From contig OU612069.1 in assembly GCA_914767715.1 (NCBI GenBank), positions 29,013,387 to 29,077,386 of the forward strand: 64,000 nucleotides of DNA. Direction: 5' to 3'. This document shows, piece after piece, positions 39,101 through 47,800 of the stretch (positions are counted from its first letter, which is position 1; each line of letters starts with the position of its first letter). The DNA comes from Membranipora membranacea. Its lineage: Eukaryota; Bryozoa; Gymnolaemata; Cheilostomatida; Membraniporidae. The position numbers and the translations under genes were made by a program. A model generated the notes under the pieces. That model searched no databases. It was not told where the DNA came from and saw nothing but the letters and a program-made list of their open reading frames with translations.

Positions 39101-40032
39101 CATGTTCAGCTCATTATACGTTTGGGAGGGTTTTGAATTGATAATGCTTCAATATCAATCTTATAGTGATTAGAAATGAATCCACCGTGCGATTCATAAC
39201 TGGTTTTAATATAGAACCGTTTATTGCATTGTTGTGAAACTACTGAGGATTCATCCAAATGATAATACCTGCTTTGAATAGAATTAATTGTTTGCAGGTA
39301 ATCACTTACTACAATAGTGGTCTAGAACTAAGCGCTCCATGGTTTCAAATTTAGATGTAAATTGACACCTTCTATTGATTATATCTAGAACAACAATGTT
39401 TATCATTCAACTTGTGAAGGATCTCCCCTGATCTGACCATGGTTTCAAAATTAACCTGATTAGAATTTTACAGGAAAGAATAGTTTTGAAACTTTGTTCA
39501 GTTCATGTCTAATAGATGCAAGTGTTGCTCTGGTCATGTGGTCAATTAGAATATGTGCATTGGCTCAAAACAATATTTTAATTGGATTGAATGCGAGGAA
39601 GTTTAACTTGATACTTTCAAAGGATTATTTCAAGGTTATGATTTTTGAGTGTGTACGCTAAAGGGTTATGTGCTCATGTCAACTGAGAGGACAACTAAAG
39701 TAGTCTTAATCAAGAATACATAATAAATAATTGACATGATCGATTTTGTTCCGAGCCTGTCTTGATTATTTTAGAGAGATATCAATGGCTATCAAATAGC
39801 CTGATTATGCTGTTTTGGTTTGTAACATCAAGCACATAAGACATCATAACATAATAATTTTTGTCCACAGATGGCGTTGTACAAACACTACGAGATTTGT
39901 CCCTGTGCCCAGCCCTCTTCTCCCTGTGCTAAGAAGGAGATGGTGAGAGTTGCTGAAGCAGAACATTATATGCAGAAAACAGCACAGGTCGTCATGAACT
40001 GCTACGCTGACCTCATGACTACAGACAACTGA
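15181..40032 (+). CDS. X1: cysteine-containing protein gene split by a 23.6-kb transposon
   Basis: Three exons are supported: 15181-15294, 15813-16018 and 39871-40032 (stop TGA). All borders are consensus and phases match (1, then 0). The product contains STMICLCGMETRADSDC, then CNVFGYQPSS, a helical stretch with CFICHMTDGKLC, and CPCAQPSSPCAKKE near the end. X2 has the same exons and the same protein with about 80-90 percent identity by eye. X1 carries a 24-base in-frame insertion at the end of exon 2 and replaces one cysteine of X2 (AEPC becomes AEHY). The 5' exon(s) are not identified. The second intron should be about 220 bases but contains the 16028-39653 element, so correct expression would need a 23.9-kb intron to be spliced. 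Family not recognised. Confidence 0.6.
16071..16457. repeat. Left subterminal repeats of the 23.6-kb element
   Basis: The motif cacggtggtttc, often preceded by aatcg, occurs at about 16071, 16097 (variant caccgtggtttc), 16147, 16246, 16311 (variant ggtagtttc) and 16446 (atcgtggtttca). The first two form a hairpin (ccacggtgg ... ccaccgtgg, 16070-16104). Such motifs in CACTA elements bind the element-encoded DNA-binding protein. That role is inferred here. Confidence 0.7.
16875..28458 (-). CDS. SAMD3-like accessory protein gene, 12 exons, 553 aa
   Basis: Exons (minus strand): 28458-28356, 28019-27904, 23265-23176, 22803-22753, 21934-21815, 21405-21271, 20625-20447, 19939-19846, 19540-19378, 19024-18867, 18181-18088, 17233-16875. 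All have GT-AG borders and join in phase to 553 codons without a stop. Residues 1-73 may be a diverged SAM domain (FEFDEHIRHQFG ... EHKINSVEVFRKLDYQDLN). Residues 74-205 are Ser/Thr/Pro-rich with an acidic patch (DDESDDDN, about 110-117). Residues 206-553 resemble the SAMD3-like family, including ESTFNERRRWV, a helical FLFKNRKHRKR segment and the C-terminal VVPGG...AEAVRLLFMLFWVCN...YPDSIKSFYGVL. Biochemical function of this family is unknown to me. The gene lies entirely within the 23.6-kb element, and its ATG is 276 bases from that of the divergent transposase gene. Intron 2 hosts a nested transposon. Confidence 0.75.
20695..20972. mobile_element. Diverged MITE related to the TTAA element
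   Basis: The left side (atcaggtttttagtgacactctagag) and right side (gaattcgagaatgataccaaaaa) are imperfect inverted copies. They match the terminal sequences of the 40102-42211 element, as does the internal aaggtactaaaagggtactatttt. It lies in an intron of the SAMD3-like gene. Its exact ends are unclear. Confidence 0.5.
23431..23502. repeat. Perfect 19-bp inverted repeat
   Basis: gagttacaagcatgtatac at 23431-23449 is exactly inverted at 23484-23502, with weaker pairing outside. It is probably a small MITE or hairpin in intron 2 of the SAMD3-like gene. Confidence 0.65.
23913..27380. mobile_element. Nested 3.5-kb TIR transposon with 9-bp TSD (MULE-like)
   Basis: The left inverted repeat (23913-24249) and right inverted repeat (27044-27380) are each 337 bases and read as identical when compared by eye. 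They begin ggaagagcttgttagccaca. Both sides are flanked by aattgtgag (23904-23912 and 27381-27389), a perfect 9-bp target duplication. Long TIRs plus 9-bp duplications are the hallmark of Mutator-like elements; KDZ-type elements (8 bp) are the alternative. It carries a gene with Ulp1-type and PHD segments (24594-26370). Identical TIRs imply a recent insertion, later than the host 23.6-kb element. A 43-base partial copy of the TIR interior lies just inside the right TIR (27001-27043). Confidence 0.88.
24594..26370 (+). CDS. Ulp1/C48-like (partial) plus PHD-finger gene inside the nested transposon
   Basis: Supported exons: 24594-24736, a segment from 25434, about 25632-25897, and 26179-26370 (stop TAG). 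The second segment contains KKTRMSTQNTKKLGCPAA, a pattern seen in zinc-binding N-termini of transposase-related proteins. The third contains VQKQGNSHDCGLHAVANLVE followed by a FGGDP and MRQHLHDCL; the Asp-Cys-Gly is the catalytic-cysteine motif of Ulp1/C48 peptidases. The last exon is a C4HC3 PHD finger (CTC...CEEC...FHRGC...CRRC). The catalytic His and Asp normally found upstream of the DCG motif are not visible, and the joint between exons 2 and 3 is not in phase. The gene is thus either incompletely predicted or decayed. Whether it also supplies the transposase is unknown. Confidence 0.55.
28459..28734. promoter_or_regulatory. Shared intergenic region of the two transposon genes
   Basis: Only 276 bases separate the divergent ATGs. 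There is no obvious TATA box at a fixed distance; a CCAAT-like aaccaatttt lies at about 28518. A single bidirectional promoter for both genes is inferred from spacing. Confidence 0.5.
28735..38036 (+). CDS. C2H2 / TNP2-like (CMC superfamily) transposase gene, 11 exons, 812 aa
   Basis: Exons: 28735-28744, 29304-29446, 32819-32924, 33153-33251, 33474-33582, 33930-34060, 34738-35011, 35274-36005, 36412-36676, 36920-37067, 37615-38036. Phases match at every join and the 813 codons are open. Two C2H2 fingers lie at residues about 17-40 (CSYC...H...H) and 53-74 (CGNC...H...H). The catalytic-type core has YNDDIEVGNPLGS (about 319-331), LPGDNLAAN (about 407-415), a CRFC...H zinc knuckle (430-436) and LMHDIFEGI (495-501). 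It ends with a WCIRFEAKHK motif (654-663). This order is that of TNP2/CACTA-like transposases widespread in aquatic animals; candidate acidic residues are D321/D322, D410 and E500. The intron after 34060 appears to use a GC donor. It is intact, so it may be active. Confidence 0.83.
29560..29830 (+). repeat. tRNA-derived SINE in transposase intron 2
   Basis: The A-box-like tgtggctgaacggtcagc and B-box-like ctggttcagtccc sit in a tRNA-like head. The tail (cggcagttgtttttcagg ... attgttagcattcat) recurs diverged at about 34320-34430, where the head is lost. Confidence 0.55.
29845..31355. repeat. Tandem direct duplication in transposase intron 2
   Basis: The segment 29845-30398 (tagggtttggtcatttgac ... 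gttgccggtttttgccactg) is repeated at 30400-31355. The second copy contains about 350 extra bases (about 30500-30850) and a small hairpin insertion at 31093. The rest of the 29447-32818 intron shows no gene. Confidence 0.65.
31093..31153. mobile_element. 61-bp hairpin insertion
   Basis: gctagccttgttca at the left is inverted as tgaacaaggctagc at the right. The duplicate of this region at about 30175 lacks it, so it is an insertion younger than the tandem duplication. Confidence 0.6.
39182..39450. repeat. Right subterminal repeats of the 23.6-kb element
   Basis: ccaccgtgcgattc at 39182-39195 is the inverse of the left motif gaatcgcacggtgg. Weaker copies are tccatggtttcaaa (about 39339) and accatggtttcaaa (about 39438), plus gtgaaactact (39234, inverse). 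The region 38037-39653 has no supported gene. Confidence 0.6.
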
Positions 40033-40101
40033 AAGTTCTGATCATAACGACCTGCTTATCTGTCTCTCCCAAGTCAATGTGGGCAATCTGATGCACCTTA
40101 A

Positions 40102-42211
40102 AGTGTTTGTAAAAGAACAGGTTTCTTGGTATCATTTTTGAGCTTGAAATTAGATTTAAACAGCCGTTGTACATTCATTTGCATGAAAAATAAGTCTTCA
40201 GGGTTACTTTGTTTGGTAGGTTTGGGGGTTATAAGTTAACACTATTGAGTTGCCTACTCATGCACAGCCCAACTTGTCCAGGCGATTGGTAACGAGCCTA
40301 TTATTGGGGACATACAGTTATATTAGTGACTATGGTGGTTAGATAACAACTTTTGCAAATACATGACAAAGTCACTCACAAGTATGACGATGACATAAAA
40401 GTTCAAAAGAATTTGTATACACACTATTTAATGAGTTGAGACCCGCTCATCAAAACAACCTTCATCTCTGTTATGAGCCCATGTTGAAGACGAGATTAGA
40501 AGAACCACTGTACCAAAGATTATAAATACTGACTGTACATTAAAATCAATGACTATGACCCATTCCCTGTCCATAGCGAGTGACTTTCATTTTCAGGAAT
40601 AAGATTACACTGGAGCAATGGATTCTTCCTGCTGACAAAGCCTTGCCTTGTTCAGATATACCTAAAACTGGTCCATACAATGCTTTATGGTTTGTACCAA
40701 ATCTTGTGATGATATCCAACACTAGCCCCCCAAATAAGATCCATACTGATGAAATAACTCAAAAACTCGACAAATTAATTTCCTAAGTGACTGATGTGTG
40801 CTTTGCCATAGGTTCTCATATGGCCTGCTGCACTCAGTCAGTAATATTGATAGTCCATGTTTAGATGTGCTGAGTATCTGTGATGCACAGATGGACAAGA
40901 TCTGATGTAAAATAATATAGAAAGATTCTCATGGTATCCCACTGCTAACACAATTATCAATACTCCTCTTTAGGAAGCAGTCAAATTCATTTACATTTTT
41001 CATCACCCTGAAGTCCGAAATAACTAGATGACAAATTTATTTAGTTCAATTTACTTTGTGACTTGTAAATTCAAGTTTTTGATGTGAACAACAAAGTTTC
41101 TCGGAGAAAATCTTGTGTTCCAAACATCAGAATATTTGCAAAAATTGTTGTAAAGATTCTCAAAGCTTCAAATCACTCAGTATTAAATAATCATCGCATG
41201 CTTTAGATTTTAACATCATCCTAATGCCTGAAATGTCGAGATTTAAAAAGAAATTATTTTAGATTTCTGTGCAATTTAGAAAAACATCCAGTCTACCTGT
41301 ATAAATTTTGTATCTTCCATTGAAATTCTATTGAAAGCCACTAATCATAAAGCATGCGGGCTGAAGACAGAGTTTGATTGGAATGTCATATCTTAGTATT
41401 TATAATCTTTGATACAATCGATGTAGCCGCAATCTCATTTATTCATCAAATAAATATAAACAAAACCTTGTAATACTTTAGCGATGTATTGATCTGCCTT
41501 TATATTGCCAATTTCTATCTCGAGCAGTAACCATGGTTAACAGAAAATGTTGTATCTGTCAAAGCACTGTGGGTTATCTCAAGTGGCCAAAATCATACAG
41601 ATTTAAACTTGAGTGGTGGGACTATCTCAGGGATATTTTCCCTATGATAATCACATGGACTTGATTTGCTATAATTGCCTCCTAAATGATATTCAATCTC
41701 GCTCTCACTGGATCTGTTAATCTCCCTGTAATTTTCACTCTCGCTGTCGGATGAGCAAGAGTTGTAATTTTTGCCATGCTTGATTTCGATCGATCGTTTG
41801 CTTTGTCATTGAATTATGAAATTTTATACACTATCCCATTTTACCAGCTAAGCCACATAACATGGGACAGATTAACTTTCCATTGTATTCACTCATTCAT
41901 TCAACAGATAAAATCTGTGTGGTTTGATATTGTTTAGGGAATCTCAAAACCACCATGTCATAACAAAAAGTCTTACTTACGAGATACTGTATATTCCCAT
42001 TATAATCTAAGGTACTAAAAAGGTACTATTTTCAACAAGGATCACAACTTCAAAGGAAAAAAATAGTACCTTTTTAGTACCTTCTCATCCCAACGTTGAG
42101 GGCAAATAAGTCTTAACTGGGCCACAGGCTGCCTTTGGACATAGCATAATGGTCTAAACTAGACTGAGAGCTCTAGAATGATACCTAAAAACCTGATCCT
42201 TTACAAACACT
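40102..42211. mobile_element. 2.1-kb TTAA-flanked DNA transposon
   Basis: The ends agtgtttgtaaa... and ...tttacaaacact are inverted, with imperfect pairing continuing for about 45 bases (tggtatcatt / aatgatacc). TTAA flanks both sides (40098-40101, 42212-42215). The paralogous site after X2 has a single TTAA at 58550-58553 and no insert. TTAA duplications are made by Kolobok and piggyBac elements. No transposase is visible, so it is non-autonomous. A smaller palindrome (42009-42083, aaggtactaaaaaggtac at one end) is nested inside. Confidence 0.8.
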
Positions 42212-42233
42212 TTAATATCCGTATGTTCGCCTG

Positions 42234-42471
42234 GGGGGTCTTTCAATTAGAAATAGCCAAAATCACAATTTGATCGCTCACTCCCTGAGTGAGTGATACC
42301 TGCTAGGCTCTCGCTTTCAGATCGCTCACTCACTTGATGGAACTATATACATTCTGAGTGAACGATTTGAGAGCGACTTTGTCTAATTGAAAGACCAAGT
42401 GAGTGATAATTTTGGAGCGATGTGATCACTTGCTATAGTAAAGGATCGCTCTTTCTAATTGAAAGACCCCC
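42234..42471. mobile_element. 238-bp MITE with 3-bp TSD
   Basis: The perfect termini gggggtctttcaattagaaa and its inverse are flanked by CTG (42231-42233 and 42472-42474). The X2-side paralogue has the empty site at 58569-58571. The interior is itself palindromic, with gatcgctcactc-type repeats. Confidence 0.82.
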
Positions 42472-42798
42472 CTGAATATCACAGCCAGCTTGTTTTGTCT
42501 CACTGAGATCTTTGTAAACAACGTTAGGCGTCCCTAATGTCAGGCTTGCCAGCGCCATCTGATATTTGAAGGGACTTACATATTGAAGGGTTTCCAAAGA
42601 AACTAAGGCTAGCAGTATCTCAGAAGCTAAGGCTAGCAGTATCTCAGAAGCCCTACATTAATTCTGTTTACGGACATGTAGGGCTTTTGAGGTATTGCTA
42701 GCCTCAGTTTCTTAGTTCCTAAACTTCTCGGATGACGGTAGCTATGGTAAACATCAGATATTATAAATACTGATATCGTGATGTTACAGGAAGCCTAG

Positions 42799-42932
42799 AG
42801 CCCTGTACCAGTGGTTGAACACTCAGGTCTGTCTGTAGCGGCGGAGGGTAGAGAGATAGCTTTAGAGCCCTGTACCAGTGATCGGACACACAGGTCTGTC
42901 TGTAGTGGCGGAGGGTAGAGAGATAGCTTTAG
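42799..42932. repeat. 67-bp tandem repeat, two units
   Basis: Two 67-bp units start at 42799 and 42866 (agccctgtaccagtg ...). The paralogous array upstream of Y3 has three units. It lies just upstream of the first recognisable Y exon. Confidence 0.8.
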
Positions 42933-42953
42933 ATTTTATCCAGCACTTCCTGA

Positions 42954-45900
42954 GTAACGTCTCCTGTGAGCTCAGCCCTGTCCTGGAGAGGAGAATATGA
43001 CTCAGGAGGAAATATGGTAAGATACAAGAATACAACCTCTGTGAGTTCTGATGTACTCTTCTGAATCATCATCTTGGAAGCAGAGAGAGTTTCCTCTCTT
43101 GGGTGCAGGTACTGGGACCATTAGAACTCATGCCCCACCCTTTCCTTTGCCTGCTGGAAAGCCGGCTACTCTTCATGTGAAAAAAGGTAGAGAGGGGTTT
43201 CTTATTGATGCTTGTGGTGTGTACAAACAGTGGGTAGTCTCGTTCAACTAGACCCTGGCTATGATAAATGGTGTGCCAGTTCAGAATCAAGAATGAAATC
43301 CCAGGACTGGGAATGTAACCTAGTCCCCAAGGATCCCAAAGCTGTAACCTTAACCATTGACCACACCCCTAACTAAAAAGAAAAGCAAAAAACTCATGTT
43401 TGGTCAAAAGATTGGTCAGTGAAAAGTGGGCAGTACTATTTGTTTATTCATTTTCTTCTTCAGCTCTAGTATTGAGACGGAATAAGTTTGTTCTCCGCTG
43501 ATAAAACTGATCGATGCTTGGAAAAAAGATGCTTTGAGTCAAGTACGGCCACCATCTATTATATACCATAAGAGGATGACATTTAATTATTATCCAGATA
43601 GCTCTCTGATACAAAAAGGCCAGCTATTCATACGCTTAACATCATGTTATGTCCAATTTTGCCTGAATTGTAGATGGGGGGGGGGGGGACGGTTGCAACA
43701 CCAAAGGCTGCAGGTAAATTGGATCATACTTCTAACAAATGTGTATGCTACAATTCTCATTGCTCTTATATCTGACAGCTGGATGTTTCATATTTGACAG
43801 CTGAGTGGAACTGTGTAGCCTGACAGGTGGTTGCAGATCACACCAGTCAGCTAACTTGTCTCTTCCGCAGCTTCAAGAATAATGATCTACTCAAAATTAA
43901 ACTACAAGTCAGTATCTTACACAAAGTTCTGAGTTATTGAGAAGCTAAAATGTGGCAGGTCCTCAAGTTTGATAGTTATCAATCCCTTCTAATAGTCAAG
44001 AAAGTTTAAACAGATATAAAATTCAGGATAAATTGTTATGAGCATTAAAATAGTATTCTAATTTGGCAAGATCAAAAGCATTCAACAAGCCCTTTAATAT
44101 AGCAGATGGGGCCATACATGTAATCCTATTTGCATATGGTTGTTTCAACTATCTCAGCGTAACTATCTCAGTGTACCTATCTTAGCGTAACTATCTCAGC
44201 GTAACTATCTCAGCTTAAATATGGTAAGATACAAGAATACACACTCTGTGAGTTCTGATGTACTCTTTTGAATCATCATCTTGGAAGCAGAGAGAGTATC
44301 CTCTCTTAGGTGCAGGGACCCATAGTACTCATGCCCCACCCTTTCCTATGCCTGCTGGAAACCCGGCTACTCTTCACGTCAAACAGGTGGAGAGGGGTTT
44401 CTTTTTAATGCCTTAACCATTGACCAGCCCTAACTAACTAAGTTAATAGAAGTGCAAAAAAACTCATGTTTGGTCAGAAGATTGGTCAGTGAAAAGTGGG
44501 CAGTACTATTTGTTTATTTTATCTCTTCTTCAGCTCTAGTATTGAGACCGAATAAGTTTGTTCTCCGCTGATGAAACTGATAGATGCTTGGAAAAAAGAT
44601 GCTTTGAGTCAAGTACGGCCACCATCTATTATATACAATAAGAGGATGACATTATATTATTATTCAGATAGCTCTCTGATACAAAAAGGCCAGCTATACA
44701 TACGCTTAACATCATGTTTTGTCCAGTTTTACCTTATTGTAAAAGGGGGGGGGGACGGTTGCAACACCAAAGGCTGCAGTTAAATTTGATCATCCTTCTA
44801 ACAAATATGTATGATCCAATTCCTGTCTCTTCCACAGCTTCAAGAAAAGCAATCTACTCAAAATCAAACTACATGGTCAGTATCTTACACAAAGCTCTGA
44901 ATTATTGAGAAGCTAAAATGTGGCAGGTTCTCAAGTTTGAGGGACTTTAATCACTTCTAATAGTCAAGGAAGTAAACCCAGAGATGAATCTGCGGTGGAT
45001 GGTCTTTTGGTCTGAAATGAGTTGCTAAATTGTATTGAAATAGTATCAGAATTCTGCAAGATCAAAAGCATTCCACATGCCCTTTAATATATCAGCGTGA
45101 CTATCTCAGCATAACTATCGCAGGGCTGGGTTAAGACTGCACACTGTTCCATATTTTACATCTGTGGAATGTATCCCATGATGCACTGCTGTGTTTTCCT
45201 ACCCTGTGCTTCTCATTTTACAGAGAAAAATTGCATTGTTGGAAGGGTGGTGGCCTGCTGTACTTGATACCTTATATGAAATCACAGTGGTGCTGTCGCC
45301 TAATCTTCCATTTTGTCTTCAAATATAATTATAACTGAATGGAAAATACCAGATATTCTGCTAGTTAGATATCTATGTGTGAGATTGTAGAGTATTTTGT
45401 GTAACATCCTCTATCCCTATGATTGTAGAGTATTTTGTGTGTACGTCCTACATAAGTTACCTCACATTGGCTGGTCTGCAGTGATGGCTCTGTTTATGCT
45501 CAGCAGTAGTCTGATACAGACAGCCAGATGTGAGAACGTAGGTAATACTCAGGATTTATTCCTCTGTATAATAGATGGTATGTACGGAGCTTTGAGATGT
45601 AGTGAGACTATGATATCTAACTGCCTTAGAGGCTGGGTAAGTATATCTTCTACCTCCACTATATAACTGTTTTCAGTCTGGAGCGGGGGATGGGGGGTCG
45701 GAGCGGAGGGGAGGGGTCGGAGCGGGGGGGAGGGGGGTCTTTCATTTATAGAGAGTGAGGTTTTTGGACTTTTTGTCACTTGCTATTTCAATTTTGGAAA
45801 TTACGACTTAAAGTTGTCTGCTAAGAATGTGAATAGTTGAACTAAGGATTGAGGTAGTTGAGATCAGGTCTTCTAGCTTATCTCAGCAAGGAGCAAACTG

Positions 45901-46091
45901 ATTTTGCCAGGTTTTCAACTGGAAAACCTGTCTTGTGGTAAGTCCTTCTCCAAGAGGGCAAGGCATTCACCAATATTTCGGGCAAAAACCTGTCAAATAC
46001 GCCTTGCACAGCAGTTGATTATTCAATTCTTGATTCTCTATGTTACTTTCAGGTTGGTTTTGAGGAGCAGGGAGAGATGAATTGCTTATGA
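42954..46091 (+). pseudogene. Y2: Y gene copy with defective first exon
   Basis: Exon 2 (45482-45636) and exon 3 (46053-46091, stop TGA) have consensus borders and join in phase, giving the same core as Y3 (FLCIIDGMYGALRCSETM, then VGFEEQGEMNCL). The first exon (about 42954-43012) lacks the 21 bases that carry the Y3 start codon. It also has a TGA in the Y3 frame where Y3 has TGC. Unless another start is used, the gene is broken. Its first intron is internally duplicated (43013-44215 resembles 44216-45100). Confidence 0.6.
43013..45100. repeat. Tandem duplication of the Y2 first intron
   Basis: The donor-proximal sequence aatatggtaagatacaag recurs at 44216, and the following about 900 bases repeat those from 43013, including the poly-G tract and the ccgctgat...aaactgat segment. 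Y1 and Y3 have single copies. Confidence 0.75.
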
Positions 46092-46665
46092 GTTGATATG
46101 AGTCTGGACACAGACTAGTCACACTGGCACTGAGAAACTCTGTAGTATATAATATGACGGATATGAAGCTATGAATACGAGTTTATCTAATTCGTGTATC
46201 AGATTTAATCTGCAGATTTATCAATAAAGCTGAATACTGAAAGGGACCCATTAAAGATTAATCCCTTATAAACAAGAACGTAGAAATCCGAAGAAATCAA
46301 AGATTTAAAAAGCTGTAGCTCCGGCTTGCTCACACATTATAGGGGACACACTGAGCACAGCAGAATGTGGCTGAGTATTGTATGTTTAGAGAGTCAAACT
46401 ATTGAACTGATGGTGGCACAATGGACCATGACAACAGGGTTTTTCATTTTTTGTTGACTTCTGGATATGGTTATCGAAGGCCATCAACCACATCGAACAC
46501 TGAGCCGACTCACCAGGATAATTTTTGGTAAAATTGTCAAGTCAAAACAACATTAATCACTTTGCAGGATGAATTCTGGAGGTGGAAAATTGTTACGATT
46601 GTTTGATACCCTTTGAAAACAAGTTGAGATTTAATCGTTGTAGCCCTTTCCCATCAAGTGGACAG

Positions 46666-46668
<3 letters not shown>

Positions 46669-46697
<29 letters not shown>
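46669..46697. repeat. (TA)n microsatellite
   Basis: An uninterrupted TA run of about 14 units lies downstream of Y2. The stretch 46092-47800 otherwise contains Y-block 3' flank and AT-rich sequence repeated at about 47140 and 47540. No gene is supported. Confidence 0.8.
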
Positions 46698-46700
<3 letters not shown>

Positions 46701-47800
46701 TAAAAGATTACTATTTAGATGCAGCGAAGTACCCTTGACAATGGTGTTGATAGTCATAGTACTAATTGTAGAGAGGATTAGCGTCCTGAGCTAGGCTATC
46801 ACATCCTGGGTCTCTGATAGGAGACATCCCTCACACTCCATTACCAGACCTGATCATGTGTTCAAAGTGTGATATACCAAATTCTCAAACATTTAATACG
46901 GCATCGATTAAAATGCATATTTGCTCCACAAAGGTGAATGGGTAGCTTTGCCCCACTGCTACCTATGTCATTGGAGGAATTTCTGATGTTTGACAAAAAA
47001 GTGCAGAATATATATTGAAATGTAGGTTATGTATGTTTCCAAAAGATCAAATAGGGAAAGTTGTTTCCCGAACACATAAGTTGTGATCAATGATGAGCTG
47101 CTGTATATATTAGCAAAACATTGAATAAGATCCATTAAAATGAATTGATCTGCTGTTCTACAACTGTAACTGTTCATAAAGGACACCGCCCCGCTTGACA
47201 GGTCGAGAAGATTAAAGCGAAGAATGGTCCCTCTGACAACCTAAATAATTCAGGCCAGTGTTTCAGTGCAACTATCATGTGAAATCCTGACATTCATATT
47301 CATATAATTTTTTACAAATATATAGACATAACATATGTATATAGTTACAATATATTTGCAGGGCTTTTATTTCACTCCTCTGGAGACTTTAGCTTGGGTT
47401 CCACGACTTTAGTTTGCAGGATAATATGGTGTGGGGAATTTTGGACTTTAACTGCTATATATTATATACTGAGGTTATTATTCATGAATTCAAATTCTCA
47501 TATGTCTTGTCTTTTATAATATTATATACATAATATTAAATAAATTGATCTGCTGTTCGACAACTGTAACTATTCATAAAGGACACCGCGCTGCTTGCAA
47601 GGTTGGAAGACTAATGCCAAGAATGGATTGGCCTCGGACAACCTGAAAAATATAGGGCAATGTTCCAGGGCAACTAACATGTGAAGTCTTGTCTTTCATA
47701 TTTATATAATTTATACAAATATATAGACATACCATACCATATGGTTATACAAATATATAGACATACCATATTTTTATACGAATATATAGAAATACCATAT

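Larger units (their letters stand above)
16028..39653. mobile_element. 23.6-kb CACTA(CMC)-like composite transposon with two divergent genes
   Basis: The left end reads CACACTCATAAAT and the right end is its inverse (ATTTTTGAGTGTG), with 12 of 13 positions matching. TA flanks both ends (16026-16027, 39654-39655); an offset reading gives TAC as a 3-bp duplication. The paralogous X2 intron at 58101-58120 is the uninterrupted site gagaaTAcgcta, so both borders are fixed by comparison. Copies of a cgcacggtggtttc-like motif sit near both ends, as in CACTA elements. Inside are a TNP2-like transposase gene (28735-38036, +) and a SAMD3-like gene (16875-28458, -) in head-to-head order. A nested 3.5-kb transposon and several small elements enlarge it. 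CACTA termini usually start CACTA/CACTG with 3-bp duplications, so this one is atypical. Confidence 0.82.

Noticed and set aside
45549-45779. Pro-rich minus-strand ORF
   Set aside because: It is antisense of Y2 exon 2 plus a G-rich low-complexity stretch.
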